Shown here: piece after piece, positions 8,036 to 15,390 of the stretch
Layout of the letters: each line of letters opens with the position of its first letter
Numbering within the stretch: position 1 is the stretch's first letter
Origin: Oscillospiraceae bacterium
GTDB lineage: Bacteria; Bacillota; Clostridia; Oscillospirales; Oscillospiraceae
Assembly: GCA_009779845.1 (NCBI GenBank)
Contig: WRBE01000024.1
Coordinates: 1 to 36,455 of the forward strand
Length of the DNA: 36,455 nucleotides
Direction of reading: 5' to 3'
The notes under the pieces: model-generated
What the model saw: the letters and a program-made list of their open reading frames with translations, nothing else
Told to the model about the DNA's origin: nothing
Databases searched by the model: none
Made by a program: the position numbers and the translations under genes

Positions 8036-9247
8036 CTATGCTCTTCTCTTCGCCCGCGGTTGTAATAGTAATGTTACCACCAGCACCGCCAGCAACACCA
8101 TCAGCCCATAGGTTCCATAATAAATGGGAACCGGGGGCCAGCGGTTGTTTAGATAGGTGTAATAACCCAACAGAGACGCAAACTGGGTCAACGCAATAGC
8201 GGGGAGGAAGCGGAGACGGGCAAAGCCGAAGATAACTGCGAATATATCGGCGGGGAAGAAATATCGCTCATGCATCTGGGGCAGGAAAAAGGGGACACCG
8301 ATAACGAATAGCAGGGCCAAGGTGAGATACGTCCCGTTCGACACCTGCCGCCGGTGGCGGAACAAGACGATGAGGTAAATCAAAGCCACAAACACAAAGG
8401 CGGCGATGATGCCGGCCCAAGCCAGCTCTGGGTTCACACGGGGCCCTTGGTAGAGGGCGAAGATGGACGGGGAGTTGTAGTTTAAGCCCCGCCCTTCTGG
8501 GCTGGCCTGCTGGAAATAGAGAAAGACGGTATCCCAAAAGGGTCGGCCCAGCAAGACGGCGGGCAAGATAACCAGAAGATACGTCACCGGGAACACGGCC
8601 AGATGCCGCAACCGGATTTGCCGGGTGAACAGGAACACCAGATACAGCGGGAACAAAAACACGGCTTGCAACTTAAACGCAAACGAAATTGCAAGCATCA
8701 CCATAGAGCGTGTTGGGCGGCGTTTCATGGCGTAATAGAAACTCATAACCAGAAACGCTGTGAAAATACTGTCACACTGTCCCCAATAAGCGCCGTTGAG
8801 GAATACGGTTGGGAGGTAGAGTATCGCAAAAAATACTGTCCGCCGTCTCCACACGCTTTGGGTATAAAGGCCTACGGTCTGCATGACGAAATAGGCCAAT
8901 ATCACATCGAAAAAAATGCTCAGCAGTTTGATTAAATACAGATCCGGCACAGGTATGTAACTAAACAGGGCGAGGAAATATAGATAAGTCACATGATAGT
9001 TGCCCACCGGAACCGAGAACCCGGAAAATCCGCCGGAGTCCCGAAAATGCTGTACCCACGGGCCGAGGAACCACTGGTAATCCAAGGTTTCATGTCCAAA
9101 AACAAAAAGCCGCGCAACAAACGCCCCCGTCAACAGCAATATAGCCCCAACACGAGGCAGGGCCCCACGAAGAAGCCCTTGCCTGCGCAGGAGCAAAAAG
9201 GCGAAGCCAGCGATGAGGATAGAGGTTACAATAGAAAACCAATGCAT
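8036..9247 (-). CDS. GT-C-type membrane glycosyltransferase (Gpi18/PMT-like)
   Basis: The 403-residue protein is very hydrophobic with roughly ten or more membrane segments. After the first segments comes FGHETLDYQWFLGPWVQHF, an acidic loop like the catalytic Asp loop of GT-C enzymes that use polyprenyl-phosphate sugars. Other family-like stretches are GAYWGQCDSIFTAFLV, FKLQAVFLFPLYL and LPQMHERYFFPAD. This combination resembles the Gpi18-like mannosyltransferase group (COG5542). The substrate is unknown; transfer of a lipid-linked sugar to an extracellular polymer or protein is inferred. GAGAGGA precedes the ATG. The gene stands alone with a dispersed repeat upstream. Confidence 0.82.
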   Translation of the reverse strand: MHWFSIVTSILIAGFAFLLLRRQGLLRGALPRVGAILLLTGAFVARLFVFGHETLDYQWFLGPWVQHFRDSGGFSGFSVPVGNYHVTYLYFLALFSYIPVPDLYLIKLLSIFFDVILAYFVMQTVGLYTQSVWRRRTVFFAILYLPTVFLNGAYWGQCDSIFTAFLVMSFYYAMKRRPTRSMVMLAISFAFKLQAVFLFPLYLVFLFTRQIRLRHLAVFPVTYLLVILPAVLLGRPFWDTVFLYFQQASPEGRGLNYNSPSIFALYQGPRVNPELAWAGIIAAFVFVALIYLIVLFRHRRQVSNGTYLTLALLFVIGVPFFLPQMHERYFFPADIFAVIFGFARLRFLPAIALTQFASLLGYYTYLNNRWPPVPIYYGTYGLMVLLAVLVVTLLLQPRAKRRA

Positions 9248-9299
9248 GGCGGATGTTCCTCTCTTTTTTTGTGGGAGACGGTGTTCTCGATGTTCCCCA

Positions 9300-9660
9300 C
9301 GCTATTTGTCCCTCGTAGGGGACGTGCCGCTGTGCGTCCCGGCCCTTGACCTTTCCTGTTCGGCGTTGCCGCCGAGGGTTTTCTTGGCGGGTACCGCCAA
9401 CTGGTCATGTCCTGCCGGACGGGCCATCTTTTTGTCGTTGAACAAAAAGAAGCAAAAAATCAACTTATGGGCTACGCCCCTAAGAACCCGCAAAGGTCAA
9501 GGGCAGAGTGACGACGGTTTCGTATCTTATGCTCTGCACTGATGCTGATACTCTCTAGCCAGATGTAATAGTGCTCGAAGTCCCAATGGTCAAGGGCGGT
9601 GGTGGTGCTAGTGTGATGTTCTATTGAACTGTGCTCATGAATGGGGAGCATAGGGTCGAG
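9300..9660 (-). repeat. Dispersed intergenic repeat, copy 1
   Basis: About 360 bases that reappear in inverted orientation at about 21,108-21,510. On the minus strand both copies share a block containing CGCCCTTGACCATTGG, a block containing CGAGCACTATTACATCTGGC and a block containing ACCGTCGTCACTCTGCCC, then a series of hairpins: CTTAGGGGC-type (9464-9484), CTTTTTGT/ACAAAAAG (9428-9449) and GGGACG/CGTCCC (9319-9340). Loop sequences differ while stems hold. A fragmentary reading frame (HYYIWLE, RRHSALDL, GFLGA) is also shared but is interrupted by stops in copy 2. No transposase is present. It fills most of the 519-bp gap between HPr and the glycosyltransferase. Confidence 0.88.
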
Positions 9661-9711
9661 AGGCCGTAGTGAAAGATAGATGCTTTTCCATCTGGATTGA
9701 ACAAACCCGCG

Positions 9712-9751
9712 CCCAAAAACAACAAAGGCGGGAACACATCTGTTCCCGCCT
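9712..9751 (-). terminator. Rho-independent terminator after HPr
   Basis: On the minus strand the stem AGGCGGGAACA/TGTTCCCGCCT (9726-9751) is followed by TTGTTGTTTTTGG. It begins 15 bases past the HPr stop codon. A strong, standard terminator. Confidence 0.9.
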
Positions 9752-9766
9752 CGGCTTTGCGTGTTG

Positions 9767-10042
9767 TTAGCCCTCAGTTTCTTCGCCGAAATTGGATCGG
9801 ATGAGCTCACACAGGGTCTCAACCGCCTCGGATGCATCGTCGCCGTCGGCGATAATGTCGATCTCACCGCCCTTGACAACACCTAAGGAGAGTACGCCTA
9901 AAAGGCTTTTTGCGTTCACCCGCCGCTCTTCCCGTTCGATCCAAATACTGCTTTTGAACTCGTTGGCTTTCTGAATAAAAAACGTAGCGGGTCTGGCGTG
10001 GAGGCCCACTTGATTGGTCAAAGTTGCTCGTTTTGCTACCAT
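9767..10042 (-). CDS. ptsH: HPr-family phosphocarrier protein
   Basis: HPr passes phosphate from enzyme I to sugar-specific PTS enzymes II through His15 and, when phosphorylated on Ser46, acts with CcpA in carbon catabolite repression. Starting at ATG 10040-10042 the 91-residue protein has GLHARPA with His exactly at residue 15 and NAKSLLGVLSL with Ser exactly at residue 46, which decides the start over the in-frame GTG four codons upstream. The middle (FFIQKANEFKSSIWIEREERRVNAKS) is rather Crh-like, but Crh has Gln at position 15, so this one is competent as a PTS carrier. ptsI is not adjacent. It has its own promoter between mutS2 and itself. Confidence 0.95.
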   Translation of the reverse strand: MVAKRATLTNQVGLHARPATFFIQKANEFKSSIWIEREERRVNAKSLLGVLSLGVVKGGEIDIIADGDDASEAVETLCELIRSNFGEETEG

Positions 10043-10097
10043 CGTACAACTCACACCTTTCTCACTTTATACATTAAAGTATTAGTATTACGATTAT

Positions 10098-10126
10098 ACT
10101 CTATCAAACCTAGGCTCCTGCGTCAA
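10098..10126 (-). promoter_or_regulatory. Promoter candidate for HPr
   Basis: On the minus strand TTGACG (10121-10126), a 17-base spacer and TAGAGT (10098-10103). A perfect TATAAT (10093-10098) overlaps but would leave a 22-base spacer. Either -10 puts the start 45-50 bases ahead of the ATG. Confidence 0.5.
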
Positions 10127-10191
10127 CCGGAATTGCGGTACTTTTCCAAAAGTTGTAGTCTAGTTGTAAATACCAAGAAAAGACCTTCATA

Positions 10192-10211
10192 AATTGGCAA
10201 TTTTGCCAATT
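10192..10211. other. Perfect inverted repeat after mutS2
   Basis: AATTGGCAA/TTGCCAATT, a 9-bp arm with a 2-base centre, 8 bases past the mutS2 stop. It may be a weak terminator or a protein site; it lacks a good T-run. Confidence 0.35.
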
Positions 10212-10219
10212 GTCCTGTC

Positions 10220-12595
10220 TTATTTCAGCGTTACAATCGTAACACCGGTCTCTCCCTCACCATAACGGCCCAGGCGATAGTCTTTGACTTGCTTGTTTCG
10301 GCGCAGGCTTTCATGTACCGCTTGGCGTAAGACCCCTGTGCCTTTGCCATGGATAATGGTAATGGTGCCAAGGTTGCTCATCACGGCACTGTCTAAGAAC
10401 AATTCCGTTGCGGTGACGGCCTCGTCTGCCATCATGCCCCGCAGGTCTACCTCCGGCTTTACTCCAGCGGCGCGCAGTTTTGCTTCACTCTGGGCGATGA
10501 CTCGCTTGAAGTCCGGCTTTTTTGCTCCTTCTATTAACCGAACCTCATTGGGTTTGGCGTTGATTTTCATAATTCCCGCTTGCAAGGTGAGGGTGCCGTC
10601 TGCCCCAATGTCAATCACTTGGGCTTTCGAGCCAATACTGCGAAGCTCTACCGTGTCACCGGGCTCAATGGGTCTTGCGGGGGCTTCTTCCGGGGTATCT
10701 TCGGTGTGTGTTGCAAGGCCGGACTCTGCCTCGTTTAGTCTGCGGCGCAGGCCCGATCTGGCATCATTCACTGTCTGCCAATCCTGTTCTTTGGCCTGTT
10801 TGCGGCGGATTTCTTTGAGTTCTGCAAACACCTCATCACTGGCCCGGCGAGCATCCTCGATGAGTTCTTGGGCCTCTCTTCTGGCGAGGTCTCGGGCCTT
10901 TGCCTTGGCCTCTTCCACCTCCCGGCGGAGTATCTCGGCCCTAGCCTTATCTTCCTTGGCGGAGAGCAGTAGTTTATCCGTTTCCATCCGCTCTTGTTCC
11001 ATCAATTGCCGCTGGGTATCCAGTTTGGTGAGCACCTCTTCAAAACTGGTGCTGTCTGCATCCACTCGGCGGCGGGCATCGTCGATGACTGTTTCTGACA
11101 ATCCCAATCGGGCGGCGATGGCAAAGGCATTGGATTTCCCCGGCACGCCGATTAAAAGCCGATAGGTGGGCCGCAAGGTCTCCACGTCAAATTCACAGGC
11201 GGCATTGACCACCCCCGGTGTAGTGGTGGCGTAGAGTTTTAACTCGGCGTAGTGGGTGGTGGCTGCCACCATGGCCCCACGGCTTCTGGCGTGTTCAATA
11301 ATGGCAATGGCCAACGCCGCCCCTTCCGTGGGGTCAGTGCCGGCACCCAGTTCGTCAAACAGCAGCAATACACCGGGGCCCGCATCTTCTATAATGTCCA
11401 CAATATTGGTCATATGGGCGGAAAAGGTGGACAGAGACTGTTCAATACTCTGCTCGTCTCCGATATCCGCTAACACCTTGGAGAACACCGTCACCACACT
11501 GCCTTCATCCACCGGAATATGCAGTCCGCACTGCGCCATGAGGGTAAGAAGCCCCAGCGTTTTCAGGCTTACGGTCTTGCCCCCCGTGTTGGGGCCGGTG
11601 ATGACCAGTGTGTCAAATGGGCCGCCCAGCCGCAAATCAATGGGTACCGCTTTTTTCTGCTCTAACAGCGGATGCCTGGCCCGTTTGAGCAGGGTTTCTC
11701 CCTTTGTCTGCACCGTCGGTGCTGTACAATCTAGCTGATCCCCCAGCTTGGCACGGGCGAAGATGGTATCGAGGCGTACTAAAATCTCGTAATCACTTTC
11801 CATATCCTCTCGCCGAGCCGCCGCCGCTGCGGAGAGTTCCATCAAAATCCGTTCGATTTCTATCTGTTCTTTGGTTTCTAGTTCCCGGATTTCATTGTTG
11901 GCCTCCACCACCCCGGCGGGTTCGATAAAGAAGGTTTGGCCGGAGGAAGATGTGTCATGCACCAGTCCGGGAATCGCATTTTTATGTTCTGCCTTTACCG
12001 GTACTACATATCGGCCGGAACGTTGGGTCACCAGCGCATCTTGTAGGTTTTTTGCGTGGGTGGGGGACGAGATCAGCTTCCGCAGGGTCTCTTGTATCTT
12101 TGCCCCGGTCAACCGGATTTTCCGGCGGATGGCGGCAAGGTCGGTGCTTGCGGCATCGGCAATCTCGTCCTCACCGACAATGGCGGTGGTGATTTGTTCT
12201 TCTAAGTGCCGATCCCCCGCTAGGCTGCGGAACAGATAGTCGATCTCTGTTTCTTGCTCACGCTCTGCTTTGGCGTATAGTCTCACTGTCCGGGCGGCTC
12301 TGAGTACCCCGGCGATAGCAAGCAGTTCGCGGGTATTCAGCATCCCGCCCCGGTCTGCCCGGCCCAAGGGTGCGGCGATGTCTTTGACACCGTGGAAGGA
12401 CGGAGCGCCTTTGATGGCGAGCATACCCCGGGCGGCGGTGGTCTCTTGCAGCCGGGTGCGGATTTCTGTTATAGATGTAGCAGGCCGCAGTTCACGCACT
12501 GCGGCTTTGCCGGGTTCGCTGACCGCTTTTGCGGCGAGGCGTTCTAGGACGTTTGGGAGCTCCAAGGTGGATAGAGATTTTTCTTGTCGGTTCAT
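10220..12595 (-). CDS. mutS2: Endonuclease MutS2
   Basis: MutS2 is a MutS paralog that, unlike MutS, lacks the mismatch-recognition domain; in Firmicutes it is linked to suppressing recombination and rescuing collided ribosomes through its Smr domain. The 791-residue protein has the core domain, the clamp coiled coil, Walker A GPNTGGKT (near 333-340), a Walker B region LLLFDELGAGTDPTEG, a long basic coiled coil (about 510-625), a KOW-like barrel (GDTVELRSIGSKAQVIDI) and a C-terminal Smr domain (about 715-791) with VDLRGM and IIHGKGTGVLR. AGGAG lies upstream of the ATG. Confidence 0.97.
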   Translation of the reverse strand: MNRQEKSLSTLELPNVLERLAAKAVSEPGKAAVRELRPATSITEIRTRLQETTAARGMLAIKGAPSFHGVKDIAAPLGRADRGGMLNTRELLAIAGVLRAARTVRLYAKAEREQETEIDYLFRSLAGDRHLEEQITTAIVGEDEIADAASTDLAAIRRKIRLTGAKIQETLRKLISSPTHAKNLQDALVTQRSGRYVVPVKAEHKNAIPGLVHDTSSSGQTFFIEPAGVVEANNEIRELETKEQIEIERILMELSAAAAARREDMESDYEILVRLDTIFARAKLGDQLDCTAPTVQTKGETLLKRARHPLLEQKKAVPIDLRLGGPFDTLVITGPNTGGKTVSLKTLGLLTLMAQCGLHIPVDEGSVVTVFSKVLADIGDEQSIEQSLSTFSAHMTNIVDIIEDAGPGVLLLFDELGAGTDPTEGAALAIAIIEHARSRGAMVAATTHYAELKLYATTTPGVVNAACEFDVETLRPTYRLLIGVPGKSNAFAIAARLGLSETVIDDARRRVDADSTSFEEVLTKLDTQRQLMEQERMETDKLLLSAKEDKARAEILRREVEEAKAKARDLARREAQELIEDARRASDEVFAELKEIRRKQAKEQDWQTVNDARSGLRRRLNEAESGLATHTEDTPEEAPARPIEPGDTVELRSIGSKAQVIDIGADGTLTLQAGIMKINAKPNEVRLIEGAKKPDFKRVIAQSEAKLRAAGVKPEVDLRGMMADEAVTATELFLDSAVMSNLGTITIIHGKGTGVLRQAVHESLRRNKQVKDYRLGRYGEGETGVTIVTLK

Positions 12596-12651
12596 TTGGT
12601 TGTTTTCTCCTGTTGTTGTTGGGCTTGTTGTTCGGCATATTTTTTAAACAT
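12592..12651 (-). CDS. Possible 19-codon leader peptide before mutS2
   Basis: A 19-residue frame (MFKKYAEQQAQQQQEKTTK) ends in a TGA that overlaps the mutS2 ATG as ATGA, the classic translational-coupling arrangement. It is Gln-rich and lies within the transcribed leader. Its own ribosome binding site is poor (GTGGGAAC), and the mutS2 AGGAG lies inside it, so translation is uncertain. Noted because overlap and frame are exact. Confidence 0.25.
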   Translation of the reverse strand: MFKKYAEQQAQQQQEKTTK

Positions 12652-12711
12652 GTTCCCACACGGGGAATTGGCGTGTCTGACAGATAACAAATAACAATCC
12701 CACTAAGGAGG

Positions 12712-12740
12712 ATTATACACCGTTTCTCAAGGGATTTCAA
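12712..12740 (-). promoter_or_regulatory. Sigma-A promoter for mutS2
   Basis: On the minus strand TTGAAA (12735-12740), a 17-base spacer and a perfect TATAAT (12712-12717). The predicted leader of about 110 bases holds the small frame at 12592-12651 and a short hairpin ACACG...CGTGT. Confidence 0.75.
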
Positions 12741-12786
12741 TACATTCCCATTGGTTAGAACATGACATCGGTGCAAACAAATATTG

Positions 12787-13110
12787 CTATTGGGCCTTTG
12801 CTCTATATTCTTTGCCCCATCTTATCATATCCTCAATGATAGGTCGCAAACTGTATCCTAAGTCAGTTAAGGAATATTCAACACGAGGGGGAACTTCAGC
12901 AAAAATTTTGCGAACGATAAGTCCGCTTTCTTCCATCGAGCGGAGATTTTGTGTTAACACTTTTTGGGAGATATGAGGCAGGGCCTTTCTAAGTTCACTA
13001 AAGCGCTGTGTGCCTTCAAACAATAATTCTCCTAAAATAAGTGATTTCCACTTGTTATCTATAAGAGATAGCGTGATTTGTAGCGGGCATGATGGCAGTT
13101 CTTTTGTCAT
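12787..13110 (-). CDS. HxlR-family transcriptional regulator
   Basis: HxlR proteins are small winged-helix regulators, several of which sense aldehydes, quinones or disulfide stress through an N-terminal Cys. The start is ATG 13108-13110, with GGAGG 7 bases upstream; the longer frame to 13215 adds an unrelated leader. The 107-residue protein has Cys8 in the conserved position, DNKWKSLILGELLFEGTQRFSELRKALPHISQKVLTQNLRSMEESGLIVRK (recognition helix and wing), and a C-terminal dimer helix. It is transcribed divergently from the cupin gene and overlaps its promoter region, so the cupin is the likely target. Confidence 0.92.
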   Translation of the reverse strand: MTKELPSCPLQITLSLIDNKWKSLILGELLFEGTQRFSELRKALPHISQKVLTQNLRSMEESGLIVRKIFAEVPPRVEYSLTDLGYSLRPIIEDMIRWGKEYRAKAQ

Positions 13111-13188
13111 GAAAGCACCTCCAATGGTTTCCTTTTGGTAACTACAGCACAAAAAAGTGCCTTCTTCAAAAATTCCCCTTAGTGTATT

Positions 13189-13217
13189 AGTATATACGTA
13201 TGGCAAAAAAATCACAA
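13189..13217 (-). promoter_or_regulatory. Divergent promoters and operator between HxlR and cupin genes
   Basis: For the HxlR gene on the minus strand: TTGTGA (13212-13217), a 17-base spacer and TATACT (13189-13194). For the cupin on the plus strand a weaker TTCAAA-N17-TAGTAT ends at nearly the same bases. The perfect palindrome GTATATAC (13190-13197) covers both -10 elements, a natural place for the HxlR dimer to block both genes. Confidence 0.5.
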
Positions 13218-13236
13218 TAACGAGGAGGAAGAAATC

Positions 13237-13725
13237 ATGCCAAAAGATTTAATAATCAAAAACATCACTAACATGGAAGCGGTTACCAAAGGGAATTTTG
13301 CAGAAAACAGTAGTTTTTTTGAAAAGCCTGTTATTTGCAGAAAAGATGTTGACACTTGTACGGTGGCTTTTGTAGAAGTGCCTGTAGGTAAATGTTCTTA
13401 TAGTTACCACTGGCATGAGCGTAGTGAGGAAGTGTTCTACATTATCAGTGGGAAAGGAAGATTGCGTACGTTTTATGGGGAAAGGGAAGTGAAAACTGGC
13501 GATATGATATGTTTTCCAACGGGCGAAAAAGGTGTTCATGCCATTGCGAATGCTTCTGATACCGAATCATTGGTTTACATTGATTTTGCCACAAAGCCGA
13601 AAACAGATATTTGTGTCGAACCGGATACGAATCAAGTGTATATTTTCGGAGAACATGTTTCACCCATGACGCTTGATTTGCCAAAGAAGCAACAAGAACC
13701 CCTGGTCAATTTTATAGCCGATTAA
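13237..13725 (+). CDS. Cupin-domain protein
   Basis: A single-domain cupin of 162 residues: the first cupin motif is HWHERSEEVFYIISGKG (His58, His60, Glu64/65) and the second is GDMICFPTGEKGVHAI (His101), giving a three-His/one-Glu metal site. Substrate unknown; small cupins paired with redox-sensing regulators often act as dioxygenases, isomerases or sugar-binding proteins. GAGGAGG precedes the ATG. It is divergent from the HxlR regulator. AT-rich codon use compared with mutS2 suggests the pair moved in together. Confidence 0.85.
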   Translation: MPKDLIIKNITNMEAVTKGNFAENSSFFEKPVICRKDVDTCTVAFVEVPVGKCSYSYHWHERSEEVFYIISGKGRLRTFYGEREVKTGDMICFPTGEKGVHAIANASDTESLVYIDFATKPKTDICVEPDTNQVYIFGEHVSPMTLDLPKKQQEPLVNFIAD

Positions 13726-13747
13726 GTTGTAAAAATATTATTTTGTC

Positions 13748-13804
13748 TATATAAACAAACGCCCTTGGTGTCTCGCCTCTTGTCAGAGGTGACCACCAAG
13801 GGCG
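13748..13804 (-). terminator. Terminator at the end of the xpaC-telA-lemA-TPM operon
   Basis: CGCCCTTGGTG/CACCAAGGGCG (13760-13804), an 11-bp stem with an inner hairpin (CCTCT/AGAGG), sits between the convergent TPM and cupin genes. On the minus strand it is followed by TTTGTTTATAT. It could also serve the cupin gene in the other direction. Confidence 0.8.
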
Positions 13805-13809
13805 CAAGG

Positions 13810-14778
13810 CTATCGCCTACCGCCGAAGCCGCCGCCCCGACCACCGCCGCCGCGGAATCCGCCACCACCGAAGCCGCCGCTGCCAAAACTTCCGCCAGAG
13901 CGTCCGCCAAAGGAACCACTACCGAAGCCGCCGGTGGTTCTGCCAGAGCCGCCGGTTCCGCCCATGCCGCCACCGCCGCGGGGTGGACGGGGGCCGCGAC
14001 CGCCCCAGCCGCCACGCCAACCGCCGCCCCACCAGTGGCGCCGCCACGGGCGGGGGCCCCAGAAGATAAACCAAGGCCGCCACATGGGCATGGGCATCCC
14101 CATCTGCTGGTGATAGCTCACGTACTGCCGTCGGGCGGACATGGATACCACTGCCACAATAATCACCACGATGATGCCGAGAATGACAAGCCCGGATATA
14201 ATCGCCATGGTGTCCGACTGCATAGGTGCTGCTTGAATTGTCGGCGTGTCTTGCACCACAGGCGCATCCTGTATCGGTTGTTCGGCATCGCTGATTAAGG
14301 TTACGTTGTAGAATTCCTCGTACCAAAGGGTCAGTTGCGTAACCAAATTTATCACACCGGCATCATAGTTGCCCGCATCAATATCGTTCCAAAAATAGTT
14401 GTTGAGATAGGTGTCAATCCGGTTGGTTGTCCAGATACCGTCAATATCCTCGCCAGGCATGAGACCGCCGCGGTTTTCTTGGGTGGAAAATAAAATCATC
14501 ATCCCACGGGTGGACACTTGCCACTGGTCAAAAAGTGTTCGCATCATCTGCTCGACATCTTGCCCGGCGGTGATGTACTCCACCGTGACTACCATAATCT
14601 CTGCACTGATTTCGTGTCGCATCAGGTCGCCGAGGTTGTTTACATCAGAATGAACCCCAGCACTGAGTACCCCGGCGGTGTCTACCACTTGGTAGTCGGT
14701 CTCCGCCGGGAGGGCTGCCAAAGCTGGCGCAGCTAGGATGAGCAGGGCGAATAGGCATAAAACAAGTCGTTTTTTCAT
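13810..14778 (-). CDS. TPM-domain (YgcG-like) membrane protein with Gly-rich tail
   Basis: The 322-residue protein has a signal peptide (1-21, ending APALA), a TPM domain (about 28-165: VVDTAGVLSAG, EIMVVTVEY, RGMMILFSTQENRGGLMPGEDID, LNNYFWNDI), a membrane segment (about 193-216), a Trp/Arg-rich stretch and a C-terminal 80 residues almost wholly Gly, Arg, Phe and Ser. TPM proteins with such tails are usually linked to LemA and assist photosystem repair in plants and membrane maintenance in bacteria. It is the last gene of the operon, 9 bases after lemA. AGGAG precedes the ATG. The Gly-rich tail makes a long open frame on the opposite strand that is not a gene. Confidence 0.9.
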   Translation of the reverse strand: MKKRLVLCLFALLILAAPALAALPAETDYQVVDTAGVLSAGVHSDVNNLGDLMRHEISAEIMVVTVEYITAGQDVEQMMRTLFDQWQVSTRGMMILFSTQENRGGLMPGEDIDGIWTTNRIDTYLNNYFWNDIDAGNYDAGVINLVTQLTLWYEEFYNVTLISDAEQPIQDAPVVQDTPTIQAAPMQSDTMAIISGLVILGIIVVIIVAVVSMSARRQYVSYHQQMGMPMPMWRPWFIFWGPRPWRRHWWGGGWRGGWGGRGPRPPRGGGGMGGTGGSGRTTGGFGSGSFGGRSGGSFGSGGFGGGGFRGGGGRGGGFGGRR

Positions 14779-14787
14779 AGTTTGCTC

Positions 14788-15381
14788 CTATGCAAATAGT
14801 TCCGGCATCTGTACGAGCACAATCACTCGGAGTACCGTCATGGGGAACCCGCCCATGACAGTGCGGTTGAACACGCCCACAGCCTCGTTATACCCGCTCT
14901 CGGAGATGACCCGGGCGGCGTTTTGCATGGTGTCCTCCGCCGCTTCTAAGGCCTCTAAATCCTCTCCTTGGGCGGCTGCGACTAGGGGATGAAGTAGGGC
15001 GAAGTACCGCTGGGTGGCTACGGTCAAATTTTGGTCTGCTAAGAACAGCGCACTTGGCGTGGCCCCCTCTGTGAGCAGAGCAATCATCTCATTTCTGGCC
15101 GATTGTAGTTCTGCGCCTGCGGTTTGCAGTTCTGCCACGTCCGGGTGGCTAAAGTCCCCGATGGCCAGCATCCGCATGGCGGCGGTAGTCCGTTGGGTCA
15201 ATTGCCCGTGGATGCCCGCCCGGCGAAAGCCCGCCTGTTCGTCAAACACGCCGTTATAAAATTGGTCTTTCACGGCGGTCACTTGTTCGCTTACGCTACG
15301 ATTGACCCCGTACACCAAGGCCAGTGCCATGATGATGAGGGCGACGAAGATGGCCACCGGTTGTTTTTTCAGGATTTTCAT
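14788..15381 (-). CDS. lemA: LemA-family protein
   Basis: LemA proteins are N-terminally anchored helical bundles of unknown function that nearly always occur with a TPM-domain protein. Here the 197-residue protein has a single N-terminal membrane helix (about 8-27), helical segments containing MLAIGDFSHPDVAELQTAGAEL, and the family-like ending YNEAVGVFNRTVMGGFPMTVLR. AGAGGG precedes the ATG. It is spaced 9 bases from both neighbours, so it belongs to the operon. It is diverged from standard LemA, and the C-terminal motif and TPM neighbour carry the assignment. Confidence 0.82.
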   Translation of the reverse strand: MKILKKQPVAIFVALIIMALALVYGVNRSVSEQVTAVKDQFYNGVFDEQAGFRRAGIHGQLTQRTTAAMRMLAIGDFSHPDVAELQTAGAELQSARNEMIALLTEGATPSALFLADQNLTVATQRYFALLHPLVAAAQGEDLEALEAAEDTMQNAARVISESGYNEAVGVFNRTVMGGFPMTVLRVIVLVQMPELFA

Positions 15382-15390
15382 ACTTGCCCT

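Noticed and set aside
9472..9882. 136-residue minus-strand frame overlapping the HPr gene and the repeat
   Set aside because: It overlaps HPr out of frame and then runs through the terminator. The repeat's shared peptide is broken by stops in the other copy, so it is not kept as a gene.
10284..11165. 293-residue plus-strand frame across mutS2
   Set aside because: Shadow of the MutS2 C-terminal half; low-complexity Ser/Arg composition and no family match.
13765..14298. 177-residue open frame on the plus strand, Ala/Thr-rich
   Set aside because: It is the antisense of the Gly/Arg-rich tail of the TPM protein, where GC-rich repeats suppress stops. No ribosome binding site of its own, and the TPM frame has full domain support.
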